Of a stretch of DNA of 64,000 nucleotides, positions 38,308 to 46,323 are shown in pieces. Position 1 is the first letter of the stretch; every line of letters starts with the position of its first letter. The notes under the pieces are model-generated. The model was given only the letters and a program-made list of their open reading frames with translations, did not search any database and was not told where the DNA came from. A program made the position numbers and the translations under genes. Source of the DNA: JANQFV01 sp964468185 (GTDB lineage Bacteria > Planctomycetota > Phycisphaerae > UBA1845 > Fen-1342); the NCBI GenBank assembly GCA_964468185.1, contig CAYXTR010000026.1, positions 1 through 64,000 on the forward strand, given 5' to 3'.

Positions 38308-38597
38308 GAAATGGACCGCAGCCCCGGGGCCGTGTGCCGTTGAGGTCGGCATACCAGGTGAGACGGTTCATACCATCGGTCCGGTAAAGAATTCCGAATC
38401 GAGTTCAATTCTCGACGGCTAACGACTTTACGACCAACCTGCCCCGTGAGCGGGCCCGAATCCGTTGTCAGAATCGCACGTTATCGCTACAATATCTCGG
38501 AATCGCTTTTGTGAGATCAGGGTAGCGGGTGTTGGGGCTTGCTCGGAGCGGATAGAAGCACGGGGACCGTCTCGGTGAACCTCAGCAACACGCACAC

Positions 38598-38641
38598 AAA
38601 AAAGGCGGAGGACAACCCGTCCGGACGGGTGTCCTGCCGCC
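38598..38641 (-). terminator. Strong intrinsic terminator (minus strand)
   Basis: GGCGG.AGGAC arms around a CCCGTC/GACGGG palindrome form a long hairpin, followed on the minus strand by six T. It would end a leftward transcript arriving from the small-RNA region. Confidence 0.75.
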
Positions 38642-38648
38642 CTGCGTA

Positions 38649-38718
38649 GCACCACCACTTGGGGAGCCAGGTGGTGCGCCTCGGGCGAGGACGCTTTACC
38701 GGCGTCCTCGCCTTTTTT
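38649..38718 (+). terminator. Double hairpin with intrinsic terminator (plus strand)
   Basis: Hairpin GCACCACC/GGTGGTGC (38,649-38,677) is followed by GGCGAGGACGC-tttacc-GCGTCCTCGCC (38,684-38,712) and six T. It could terminate the moxR transcript or be the 3' end of a small plus-strand RNA. It overlaps head-on with transcripts ending at 38,598 on the other strand. Confidence 0.7.
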
Positions 38719-38895
38719 GACTCGGCATGCGGCACGCGCGTTTGCGACCGTGTCAGTCGAAAGCTCGCGCTGCTTCTCTACCTGCCAAACTCTAGGACGG
38801 GCGCGCGGCCAAAGTCCACCTCCGTGAGGCTTTTCGCAAGTATACAAACATCCTGATCGGCACCCGCCACTCCCCTCATAGCTTGCGCACCAAAG

Positions 38896-38925
38896 AAAAA
38901 AGGGATCCACTCGTCAGCGGATCCC
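38896..38925 (-). terminator. Intrinsic terminator of small-RNA copy 1
   Basis: Perfect 7-bp stem GGGATCC/GGATCCC with a 10-nt loop, then TTTTTT on the minus strand. Confidence 0.8.
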
Positions 38926-39033
38926 GTGAGGAGGAATTTCAAGGACTGTCTCAGGCCAGCCCTCTTCAGGAGGAGGAGGAGTTAGAGTCACTAACTGTTA
39001 GGCCGGCCATTTCGTCCGAATCAAGCGCACCTG
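38896..39033 (-). ncRNA. Candidate small RNA with CCU-repeat (anti-SD) motif, copy 1
   Basis: On the minus strand a possible promoter TGGAAC-18-TATATT (39,069-39,040) precedes a ~138-nt transcript that ends at a clean terminator, GGGATCC/GGATCCC followed by six T (38,925-38,896). It contains the block GGCCTAACAGTTAGT, a CTCCTCCTCCTCCT tract (38,981-38,968) and a second CCTCCTC near the terminator. The C-rich tract is complementary to Shine-Dalgarno sequences. The same block recurs in the next unit. A short open frame ending in Ser-Ser-Ser-Ser also crosses it, so a peptide cannot be fully excluded. Confidence 0.45.
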
Positions 39034-39162
39034 CAAGAAAATATACGAATCCCTGCGGATTTGGTTCCACGACCGATATCTCACTTCCCAGCCCTCTGCG
39101 TCAGGGTCCGCCAAGACCGCAAACGTACATCCGATTCACCCCCGAGAGCGCCGCCAGCGCGT

Positions 39163-39190
39163 AAAAAAAAGGACCCGCCGTCGCGGGCCC
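39163..39190 (-). terminator. Intrinsic terminator of small-RNA copy 2
   Basis: GGGCCCGC/GCGGGTCC stem (one G-U pair) with a 4-nt loop, followed by eight T on the minus strand. Confidence 0.82.
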
Positions 39191-39290
39191 CTTCAGGAGG
39201 AGGAGTTAGTTTTTCGAGGGCTCCTCGAAGGCCCTCTTGAGGAGGAGGAGTTACTAACTGTTAGGCCTCCGTCCGAAGAGAAGTCCAGCA
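39163..39290 (-). ncRNA. Candidate small RNA with CCU-repeat (anti-SD) motif, copy 2
   Basis: Second unit on the minus strand. It carries the same GGCCTAACAGTTAGTAACT block and then CTCCTCCTCCTC (39,250-39,238). A GAGGGC/GCCCTC hairpin follows, then a second CTCCTCCTCCT (39,205-39,195). A terminator with eight T ends it. The two CCU tracts thus sit in single-stranded-looking linkers between hairpins. Its 5' end is not fixed because I see no convincing promoter. It may be processed from a longer transcript that includes the small frame at 39,254-39,454. Confidence 0.42.
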
Positions 39291-39454
39291 GGTCCTGGAA
39301 AAAATCCACTCAGATTCCCTGAGCGATATTCAACAAGCTTACGCATGTCACTACAGTTCATGCACTTAACGCAAATGGCCGCGTCCGGAATCGCCGCCAC
39401 TTTTTCCGCCAGGCTCACATACATTGCTTCCACATCGCTGATACCCCCATACAT
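39254..39454 (-). CDS. Possible small cysteine-containing protein (66 aa)
   Basis: 66 codons from ATG. The product has a cluster CVKCMNC around residues 28-34, resembling part of a metal-binding or redox site, and ends GRRPNS inside the conserved block of small-RNA copy 2. There is no good ribosome site before the first ATG, and an internal ATG at codon 11 is an alternative. It could be a genuine small protein, a leader, or chance. Nothing similar is recognised. Confidence 0.25.
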   Translation of the reverse strand: MYGGISDVEAMYVSLAEKVAAIPDAAICVKCMNCSDMRKLVEYRSGNLSGFFPGPAGLLFGRRPNS

Positions 39455-39472
39455 GATATAGTCATATCACAT

Positions 39473-39524
39473 AAAAACGCGGAACGGCGTCCGGGTCGTC
39501 ATTCGATGACCAAGACGCCGCTCC
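39473..39524 (-). terminator. Terminator after the DUF11 lipoprotein gene
   Basis: GGAGCGGCGTC/GACGCCGTTCC (11 bp) with a 22-nt loop and a T-rich tail on the minus strand, located 53 nt after the stop codon at 39577. Confidence 0.65.
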
Positions 39525-39576
39525 GATGCACCCACGGGGCAGCGGAGTGCCCCAGCATCTCTCGCGTTGCCGGCAA

Positions 39577-41229
39577 CTAGTCAAACACGCGCGTCGCCTC
39601 GGTCTCGCGGACCGGGCGCCCGTGTTGGTCGCTGTCAACCGTTACCTGAAAGCGCATGTCGCCCGTTCTCGTCCCACGCGTCTTGACGTTCCAGCGCGCC
39701 GTTTCGTCCGCCGCGAGGGTCCGCACCGGCTGAAAGACCACTTCTCTTGAGCCCGATCGAAGGTCCGTGGTGCCCCGCGCCGAGACAAACTCCTGACCCT
39801 CGGGCAGGCGACACCTGACCAGCACGTTGGTTTCGGGCGCAGAACCCTGATTGTGTACGCGAATCTCGTAAATCTCGTCATTACCGACGCGGATCGGATC
39901 CTGCGTATCAACCACCTCCACGACCATCGTGGCAATGCCCTCGAGGCGGGTCCGCGCGATGGCAGTCACATCCGCCGAACACGCCGAGCGCGCCGTCACG
40001 ACGTTGCGCACGTAGCCATCGTCTTCGCCCTCAAAACGCACCGTAACCGGCACGTACTTCCCGGCCGGCAACTCGTCCAGACGCCAACGCACCACGCCAT
40101 CGACCAGCCGGCCATTGTGCGTCGCGTCAACAAACGCAGCCGCACTCGGCACGGAGCTCTCGATCACTACATCGCGGGCCGGGGCGTTACCGATATTCCT
40201 CACACGCAGTTCGTACTCGATCGGCACGCCCACATACGAATCTTCGGGCCCCAGCGCCTCGACTTCTAGTTCGGCCTCCCGGGCCGTCAGCGTCACGGCG
40301 CCTGCATCACTACTGAGTCCGCTGCGGCTCTTCGCGGTCGCTTGTACAACATACTTGCCGGGCCGGTCCACATGCACTGCCCGCGTAATGGTCTCGCTCT
40401 GGCCCGCGGGCAACTTGCCGACGCGTTCCGTGATCGTCTGACTGCCATTGTGCGACATACCCTGTGGAAGCCTTGCAGTAACCGTGACGTCCTCCGTCTT
40501 GCCGGAGCCGGAGTTTCTGACCCGCATCCGCAGGTCCGCCTGGTCCTGCTGACACAGAATGAACTCGCGGTCGAGGTCTGCCACCAGCTCCAGTTCCGGC
40601 GACACGATCTTTGCCGCCATACAGGCACTCAGGTCGTATGACGCCGAAGCACAACTCTTCCAGTGCCCTTCGCTCCTGGCCTTGCCTCGTACGCGAATCG
40701 TGACCAGCTTTTCCGGATACAGCTCCTCGATGTACCAGCGCACCCGCTCCGCCTCGTGCGGGCTCTCGATGGACACAAACCGCCCTTTCAGCATGGCGGG
40801 GGTCGCCTTACGCACATCGTCCAGATCCGTTTCGGGTTCGCGCAGTTCGGCGAGCAGTTTCTCCTTGGGCTCGAACCGATTGAGATCCGCCCACCGCGGC
40901 GTTGAACTGACCAACTCGAATTCCGGCGAGAGACGGTCCGAGATCACGATGTCCTTGACAATCGTCTGGTCGGTGGGGTTGTACAACTCAATCTTGTATT
41001 CGAAGCGCTCCCCAGCCCGCACCGTCTTCGGTCCGCTGGTGCGCATCATCAACACACTTTCTGTAACGTCCCCCTTCGGGTAATAGACCGTCGCCTCCGT
41101 GTGGTTGGCCGGCAGCTTGGCGAATCGATGCGGCTCCAACGTACCCACCGCCGCGCCACACCCCACCAGCAAGGGCAGCGCCGTCAGGCCCACTGCGCCG
41201 ATCGCCAGTCGTCTGATCAGCGTTTTCAT
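39577..41229 (-). CDS. Lipoprotein with DUF11-type (OmcB-like) repeats
   Basis: 550 residues, AAGGAG 6 nt before the ATG. The lipobox is LVGC (Cys24). At least three CARDB/DUF11 beta-sandwich repeats follow, each with the pattern of RAGERFEYKIELYNPTDQTI, YVGVPIEYELRVRNIGNAPA and RVGNDEIYEIRVHNQGSAPE. Several cysteines are scattered (ILCQQDQ, SACSADV, RCRLPEG). DUF11 proteins are common envelope components in planctomycetes and include the chlamydial cysteine-rich OmcB. A structural envelope role is likely. Transcription ends at the hairpin at 39473-39524. Confidence 0.85.
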   Translation of the reverse strand: MKTLIRRLAIGAVGLTALPLLVGCGAAVGTLEPHRFAKLPANHTEATVYYPKGDVTESVLMMRTSGPKTVRAGERFEYKIELYNPTDQTIVKDIVISDRLSPEFELVSSTPRWADLNRFEPKEKLLAELREPETDLDDVRKATPAMLKGRFVSIESPHEAERVRWYIEELYPEKLVTIRVRGKARSEGHWKSCASASYDLSACMAAKIVSPELELVADLDREFILCQQDQADLRMRVRNSGSGKTEDVTVTARLPQGMSHNGSQTITERVGKLPAGQSETITRAVHVDRPGKYVVQATAKSRSGLSSDAGAVTLTAREAELEVEALGPEDSYVGVPIEYELRVRNIGNAPARDVVIESSVPSAAAFVDATHNGRLVDGVVRWRLDELPAGKYVPVTVRFEGEDDGYVRNVVTARSACSADVTAIARTRLEGIATMVVEVVDTQDPIRVGNDEIYEIRVHNQGSAPETNVLVRCRLPEGQEFVSARGTTDLRSGSREVVFQPVRTLAADETARWNVKTRGTRTGDMRFQVTVDSDQHGRPVRETEATRVFD

Positions 41230-41317
41230 TATTGTCTCCTTGTTCTCGTTTCACATCTCGTCTCACCCGCGCCGCGCAACGCGCCGCGCGGGCATGCCTC
41301 CGGGTGTGCGCCAAGCG

Positions 41318-41500
41318 TCACACCCGCGTGCTCGCCCCGCGCCCACGTACCAAACCGGTTATCAATGCAACCGCGAACAGTACGAGAAACAGGAAGAACA
41401 GAACTTGCGCAATCGTGGCAGCGCCGGCGGCAATTCCACCAAAGCCGAAGACAGCCGCGATGATCGCGATAATGAAGAACACAAGCGCCCAGCGAAGCAT
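41318..41500 (-). CDS. DUF1328 small membrane protein (YtjA family)
   Basis: 60 residues from the ATG at 41500, with AGGAG 6 nt upstream. A longer frame upstream has no support. Two hydrophobic helices (RWALVFFIIAIIAAVFGFGG, then IAQVLFFLFLVLFAVALI) and the family start MLRWALVFFIIA match the YtjA/DUF1328 family. Function is unknown. In many bacteria such peptides are stress-induced. It is divergent from two small acidic lipoproteins. Confidence 0.88.
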   Translation of the reverse strand: MLRWALVFFIIAIIAAVFGFGGIAAGAATIAQVLFFLFLVLFAVALITGLVRGRGASTRV

Positions 41501-41802
41501 CGTTTTCTCCTCTCTGAGTGACCAGTTCCTGTAATCCACACTCGGCCCACAAGTGGCGAATATGCACACACACCTGACGTCCGTCTGAAGTGCGTATAAA
41601 ACTGCTTTCAAATTCACCGCATCGCTGAACGCGCAGCCTATCCGACCAATGAATACGTCGCGGCGCGCAGTAGCTGAACAGGAATTAATCTGCGCGCGTT
41701 ATCCTGCTGCCAGTTGCAGAGCGCGTATAGCCATAAGAGGAAACCGCACGACTTGTCGTGTGGATCTGACATTAACGAGACGCACGCACAAAGGAGCGCT
41801 AC

Positions 41803-41949
41803 GTGAAATGGCTTGGTACCCTCATCCTGTTGCTCGGGCTCACGATCTGCCTCGCACCGGCCGGCTGCCAGAACAAGGAAACCGCAGAGCTCGAAGTCGA
41901 AACCAACGATACAGAGCACGAAATCGAGTGGGAAACGACTGAGGAGTAG
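41803..41949 (+). CDS. Tiny acidic lipoprotein (48 aa)
   Basis: A 48-codon gene beginning with GTG at 41803, with AAGGAG 6 nt upstream. It has a hydrophobic signal (LGTLILLLGLTICLAPAGC) with predicted lipidated Cys22. The short mature part is nearly all acidic (ETAELEVETNDTEHEIEWE). Size and layout recall entericidin-like lipoproteins, but sequence similarity is not claimed. It precedes a second small lipoprotein by 39 nt and they probably form an operon. Confidence 0.7.
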   Translation: MKWLGTLILLLGLTICLAPAGCQNKETAELEVETNDTEHEIEWETTEE

Positions 41950-41988
41950 TAGCCACCCCAAAGACATGCAATGTTCAGGAGATCCGGC

Positions 41989-42171
41989 ATGCGAAGATGG
42001 ACGTGGATCAGGTGGTTGACCCTCTTGCTGCTGCTCATGCCGCTCTCGTTCGGCGGTTGCGAGATCGAGTGCGACACCAACGAAACTGCGGTTGAGGAGG
42101 CGGGCGAGGAAATTGAGGAGGCCGCGGAAGACGCCGGCGAGGCGGTGGAAGAGGCCACGGAAGACTCCTGA
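41989..42171 (+). CDS. Small acidic lipoprotein (60 aa)
   Basis: 60 residues from the ATG at 41989 (AGGAG 7 nt upstream; an ATG at 41971 is less likely). The signal is WLTLLLLLMPLSFGGC with lipidated Cys24. The mature part is a Glu/Ala helix (EEAGEEIEEAAEDAGEAVEE) with heptad-like spacing. It shares layout and the ECDTNET/VETNDTE-type stretch with its 48-residue neighbour, so the two may be diverged copies. A small envelope or stress protein is likely. The function is unknown. Confidence 0.72.
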   Translation: MRRWTWIRWLTLLLLLMPLSFGGCEIECDTNETAVEEAGEEIEEAAEDAGEAVEEATEDS

Positions 42172-42551
42172 GCGGCACCATCCCCGCCCCCCCTTTCCGT
42201 AAACACACAGTCAGCCCCCGCAACCGCAATAGCGCAAAAAAGGAGGCCGGTGATCAGCCGGCCTCCAAGCAAACCTGCGCGTCCTTGTTCGCTTCCGTTC
42301 CCTTCGGCTCCCATGAAGGCCCCGGAAGCTGGACTTCACAAGGTTCTATGGCTGGCGAAACGGCAGAGTCCAGCGCCGGCCAGAAAAAATCTCGCTCTTC
42401 GTCCGCACCCCCAAGCCAAAGCAACCTAACAGCTTGAATTGAAAAAACTTACAGCCATCGATTCCGCGCGCAACCCGGTCAGCGAAACCCGAGCAAACAA
42501 TAACGTCCTATAAACAATCCGTAACCACGCCGCGACCTGCAACCCGCCCAC
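42172..42551. other. 380-nt gap containing the cls-side terminator
   Basis: The only recognised element is the minus-strand terminator at 42236-42266. The remaining ~285 nt up to the cardiolipin synthase stop codon hold no supported gene or RNA. Confidence 0.5.
42236..42266 (-). terminator. Intrinsic terminator
   Basis: Perfect 9-bp stem GGAGGCCGG/CCGGCCTCC with a 7-nt loop and six T on the minus strand, about 285 nt beyond the cardiolipin synthase stop. The T-run fits leftward transcription. On the plus strand it would only be a hairpin after the small lipoprotein genes. Confidence 0.75.
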
Positions 42552-44000
42552 TTAAAGCAGCGGTGCAAACAACCGTGCGGCACCCTCCCCGATGCGACGA
42601 GCCAGCGGCTGCCGCCATACCTCCCGCGGCGTGACTCGGCGACCCGCCGCACAGAAGCGATCCACGTAGCCCGTCAAGGCCAGAGCGACGCTGGCATCGT
42701 ACAAGAGCCCCGTCACCTCGAAGTTCAGTCGAAAGCTGCGTACGTCCATATTGGCCGACCCAAGCATGCACCAGCGATCATCCACTGTTACCAGCTTCGA
42801 ATGCAGCACGCCCTCTTCGTACTCGTAGACCTCCACACCCGCATCGATCAACTCGGCATAAAAGCTGCGCGCCGCCCACAGGGCCAGCTTCGAGTCACTC
42901 CGCGTCGGCAGCACGACACGGACCCTCACCCCGCGATAGCACGCGTGCGCCAGCGCCATCCGCATCGCCAGATCCGGCGCGAAGTACGGTGTCGCAATGT
43001 CAATCGACGTATGTGCCGAAGCCACCGCCGCAAACATGATCTGCGACAGGATGCTCATCTGCTGGTCCGGCCCCGTCGGCAGAATCTGCACGGTCGCGTC
43101 GCCTGCGCGATCCGGCTCCGGAAAGTAGCGCTCGCTGTCGAGTTGTTCACGTACGGCGAAGAACCAGTCCTCGGCAAAGACCGACTGCACAAACAGCGCC
43201 GCCGGCCCCACCACCGACATGTGTACGTCGTACCACGGACTCAATGCCGCCTTGCGACCGCGGTACTCATCGCCGACGTTCTGACTGCCCAGGAAGGCTG
43301 TGCGTCCATCGATGACCGCAATCTTGCGATGATTACGCAGGTGCAGGCTCCACCGCTTGCGCAACGGGAACGGTCGCAAGGGCAGAAAGAACGCCACGCG
43401 CCCGCCAGCCTCCACAAGCGGACGAAGGAAGGAACGCGGCACGCCCCAACACCCGACCGCATCGAGCAACAATCGGCACTCAACCCCCTCCCGGGCCCGC
43501 TCGATCAAGAGATCGCGAAACCGCCGTCCCGTCTCGTCCGCCCGCCAGATGTAGTACTCGAGGTGGATGTGCTGTTGTGCACCGCGAAGCGCCTCCTCCA
43601 GCGCGGCATACGTCGCTTCCGCCTCTTCCAGAACCTTCACCTCATTCCCCCCAATCGCCGGCATGTCCGCCAACCCACTGCCGAGTTGTGCAATCGGCAC
43701 CAGGTCGTCCGGCAGCTTCGCTTCCGTCCCCTCCGCATGGGGTACCGTCTGCTGCGCGGCCCAGCCTTTGATGCGACTCAGCAGGTGAGCACGTCTCCGC
43801 CGCCGCCGCCGCACTTTCCGATGCAGACGGTTCGAGCCGAACAGCCAGTATGTGACCATGCCGAGCACCGGCACGGTCAGGATCGCGAACACCCACGCGA
43901 CCATCGCCGTCGGTTCCCGCCGCCGCCGAAGCACGCTACCCACAAACACCACCGCCAACAGGTAGTGAACGCACCAGAAGGCCAGCCAGAAATGTCCCAT
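42552..44000 (-). CDS. cls: Cardiolipin synthase (phospholipase D family)
   Basis: 482 residues from the ATG at 44000 (an in-frame ATG at 44024 is also possible). Two N-terminal TM helices (FWLAFWCVHYLLAVVFVGSV, AMVAWVFAILTVPVLGMVTY) precede an Arg-rich stretch and two PLD catalytic motifs, HLRNHRKIAVIDGRTAFLG and LHSKLVTVDDRWCMLGSAN. Both HxK pairs are intact. It condenses phosphatidylglycerol to cardiolipin at the inner membrane. It lies just downstream of prpB on the same strand (71 nt) but is metabolically unrelated. Confidence 0.92.
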   Translation of the reverse strand: MGHFWLAFWCVHYLLAVVFVGSVLRRRREPTAMVAWVFAILTVPVLGMVTYWLFGSNRLHRKVRRRRRRRAHLLSRIKGWAAQQTVPHAEGTEAKLPDDLVPIAQLGSGLADMPAIGGNEVKVLEEAEATYAALEEALRGAQQHIHLEYYIWRADETGRRFRDLLIERAREGVECRLLLDAVGCWGVPRSFLRPLVEAGGRVAFFLPLRPFPLRKRWSLHLRNHRKIAVIDGRTAFLGSQNVGDEYRGRKAALSPWYDVHMSVVGPAALFVQSVFAEDWFFAVREQLDSERYFPEPDRAGDATVQILPTGPDQQMSILSQIMFAAVASAHTSIDIATPYFAPDLAMRMALAHACYRGVRVRVVLPTRSDSKLALWAARSFYAELIDAGVEVYEYEEGVLHSKLVTVDDRWCMLGSANMDVRSFRLNFEVTGLLYDASVALALTGYVDRFCAAGRRVTPREVWRQPLARRIGEGAARLFAPLL

Positions 44001-44071
44001 GATCTCAGTGTCCGGCCGGGGCATAGACGTGTCAATTCACCGCCCGCCGGCCAGTGCAGCCTGGATGGGTG

Positions 44072-44938
44072 TTACTTGCTGCCGTCAGGTGTCGCGACGT
44101 CGTAGCCCAGCAGGTCATACAGTTCACGACGCGTCTGCATACGCTCGAGCAGATCGCGTTGCGTACCATGCGCCCGCAACGTGGCCAGTGCGTGCTCAAC
44201 CGCCTTCATCGCCACCCGTTGCAGCGTGACGGGGAAGATCACGATGCGATAGCCCATCCCCGCGAACTCGTCGACAGTCAGATATGGCGTCTTGCCGAAC
44301 TCCGTCATATTCGCCAGGAGCGGCACCGCGACATCCTGCGCAAAACGCTCGAACTCCGTCTCATTTTGGAGCGCCTCGGGGAAGATCATATCCGCGCCGG
44401 CGTCGACATACGCTCGCGCTCGCGCCACCGCGTCGTCATACGACGTCACACCCCGCGCATCCGTCCGGGCAATGATCAGAAAGTCCGGATCCCGACGGGC
44501 CGCAGCCGCCGCAGCGATCTTCTCACAAAACTCCTCCTGCGGAACGAGCGTCTTGCCGCTGAGATGACCACATCGCTTGGGAAACTCCTGATCCTCGAGG
44601 TGCAGACCGCTCAGCCCCGCACGCTCAAACTCCACAACCGTGCGGGCCGCATTGTCAGCCCCGCCAAAACCGGTGTCCGCATCGGAGATGATCGGGATCG
44701 ACGTCACCGCGGCACACCGCGTAGCGTGATACGCGGCTTCGGAGAGCGTCGTCAATCCCACGTCCGGCACGCCCAGCATGCTGTTGGCCAGGGCCCCACC
44801 GGACAGATAGACGGCCTCGAAACCCGCCCGCGCAATGGCCCGCGCGCTGAGCGCATTGAAGGCCCCCGGCATGACAACCGTATGATCGCGCAACGCAGCC
44901 CGCAGCCGCGCCGCACGCGTGGTTGGGTTCTCGTTCAT
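44072..44938 (-). CDS. prpB: 2-methylisocitrate lyase (PEP mutase/isocitrate lyase superfamily)
   Basis: 288 residues, TIM-barrel enzyme of the ICL/PEPM superfamily. The family block VMPGAFNALSARAIARAGF, the Mg-site SDADTGFGG and the catalytic loop KRCGH are visible. The KRCGH loop marks C-C lyases. It cleaves 2-methylisocitrate to pyruvate and succinate, the final step of the methylcitrate cycle. It is the last gene of prpD-citrate synthase-prpB, 14 nt after the synthase. Another PEP-mutase-family reaction is possible, but the neighbours strongly favour PrpB. Confidence 0.9.
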   Translation of the reverse strand: MNENPTTRAARLRAALRDHTVVMPGAFNALSARAIARAGFEAVYLSGGALANSMLGVPDVGLTTLSEAAYHATRCAAVTSIPIISDADTGFGGADNAARTVVEFERAGLSGLHLEDQEFPKRCGHLSGKTLVPQEEFCEKIAAAAAARRDPDFLIIARTDARGVTSYDDAVARARAYVDAGADMIFPEALQNETEFERFAQDVAVPLLANMTEFGKTPYLTVDEFAGMGYRIVIFPVTLQRVAMKAVEHALATLRAHGTQRDLLERMQTRRELYDLLGYDVATPDGSK

Positions 44939-44952
44939 CGCAGCACCGTCGG

Positions 44953-46242
44953 CTAACCACGGTCCGCCAGATTCACGTACGATCGCTTGGTCGGCCCAAC
45001 GTAAATCTGCCGCGGCCGGTAAATGCGCGCCTTCGGATTCATGTGCACCTCACGCCAATTCGCCATCCAGCCCGGCGAGCGGCCGATCGCGAACAAGACG
45101 GTGAACATGTTCAGCGGGATGCCCGACGCCCGCATGATGATACCGCTGTAGAAGTCACAGTTCGGATACAGCTTGCGCTCAATGAAGTACTCATCATTCA
45201 GCGCCACCTCTTCCAGTTGCTTGGCCAGATCAAGCAACGGGTCATGCATGCCAAGCTTCGCCAGCAGCTCATCGCATGACTTCTTGATGATCTTCGACCG
45301 CGGGTCGAAATTGCGATACACGCGGTGGCCAAAACCCATCAGTTTCGCACCCGACTGCTTGTCCTTGACCTTCGCAATGAACTTGTCGAGCGATTCACCA
45401 CTCTCATAAATCTCCGTCAGCATCTCGATCACGGCCTGGTTGGCACCACCATGCAACGGTCCCCACAACGCGTTGATCCCCGCCGATACCGACGCATACA
45501 GATTCGCCTGCGCCGACCCCACCATCCGCACCGTCGACGTCGAGCAATTCTGCTCATGATCCGCATGCAGCAGAAAGATCTGATCCAGCGCCCGCACGAG
45601 CTCCGGCGGAAACTCGCAGGTCTTGTTCGGCATGCAGAACATCATGTACAGGAAGTTCGCCGTGAACGACAGGTCGTAACGCGGGTAGTTGATCGGCAAC
45701 CCGTTCGCCTTGCGATAACTGGCCGCCGCTATCGTCCGCAGCTTGGAAAGCAACCGCGCCGCCGCCTCCATGAAGTGCTCATCATCGTCCGGCCGCACCA
45801 GTTCCGGCTGGAAGCACCCCGCCGTACTCACCATCGCCGAGAGAATCGCCATCGGCGGCGCATCCGACGGAAACCCCTCGAAATGATGCCGCATGTTCTC
45901 GTGAATGAACTGATATTCAATGATCAGCTCTTTGAACGTCTTGAGCTGCTTCTGCGTCGGCAACTCGCCAAAAAGAATCAGGTACGCGGTCTCAACGAAG
46001 GTGGACTTCTCCGCCAACTCCTCGATCGGATATCCCCGATAACGCAGGATCCCATTCTCGCCGTCGATGTACGTAATGCCGCCCAGGCACGACCCCGTGT
46101 TGGCGAAACCGTCATCAAGCGTGATCAGGCCCGACTCGCCCCGCAGCTTGCTGATGTCGACCCCGACCTCATCCTCCGTACCGATGTGGACCGGTAGCTC
46201 GTAGCTCTTGCCGTCATACGTGAGTGTGGCTTTGTCGCTCAT
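44953..46242 (-). CDS. gltA: Citrate synthase, GltA type (possibly acting as methylcitrate synthase)
   Basis: 429 residues, AAGG 7 nt before the ATG. It has the N-terminal beta domain of hexameric type II synthases (ATLTYDGKSYELPVHIGTEDEVGVDI) and active-site blocks LHADHEQNCSTSTVRMVG, WGPLHGGANQAVIEML and FGHRVYRNFDPR with the catalytic His and Asp residues. It condenses oxaloacetate with acetyl-CoA, and in some lineages with propionyl-CoA. It occupies the prpC position between prpD and prpB, yet its length and domain look like housekeeping GltA. It may thus serve both cycles. Confidence 0.9.
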   Translation of the reverse strand: MSDKATLTYDGKSYELPVHIGTEDEVGVDISKLRGESGLITLDDGFANTGSCLGGITYIDGENGILRYRGYPIEELAEKSTFVETAYLILFGELPTQKQLKTFKELIIEYQFIHENMRHHFEGFPSDAPPMAILSAMVSTAGCFQPELVRPDDDEHFMEAAARLLSKLRTIAAASYRKANGLPINYPRYDLSFTANFLYMMFCMPNKTCEFPPELVRALDQIFLLHADHEQNCSTSTVRMVGSAQANLYASVSAGINALWGPLHGGANQAVIEMLTEIYESGESLDKFIAKVKDKQSGAKLMGFGHRVYRNFDPRSKIIKKSCDELLAKLGMHDPLLDLAKQLEEVALNDEYFIERKLYPNCDFYSGIIMRASGIPLNMFTVLFAIGRSPGWMANWREVHMNPKARIYRPRQIYVGPTKRSYVNLADRG

Positions 46243-46323
46243 CTGCCCACCTTCCCTTGAGATCAGGTGATTTCCGTTTCCCTGAGTGTAGCCGGCCCCG
46301 ACCCGATTTCAGACCTGTTCATC

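Noticed and set aside
38883..39164. Plus-strand 93-codon frame in the small-RNA region
   Set aside because: It runs antisense to the CCU/terminator units and its Glu run is just the complement of the CCU tracts. The T-runs support the minus strand.
44030..44035. TTGACA upstream of cardiolipin synthase
   Set aside because: No -10 hexamer at a usual distance. The match would fall inside the coding start.
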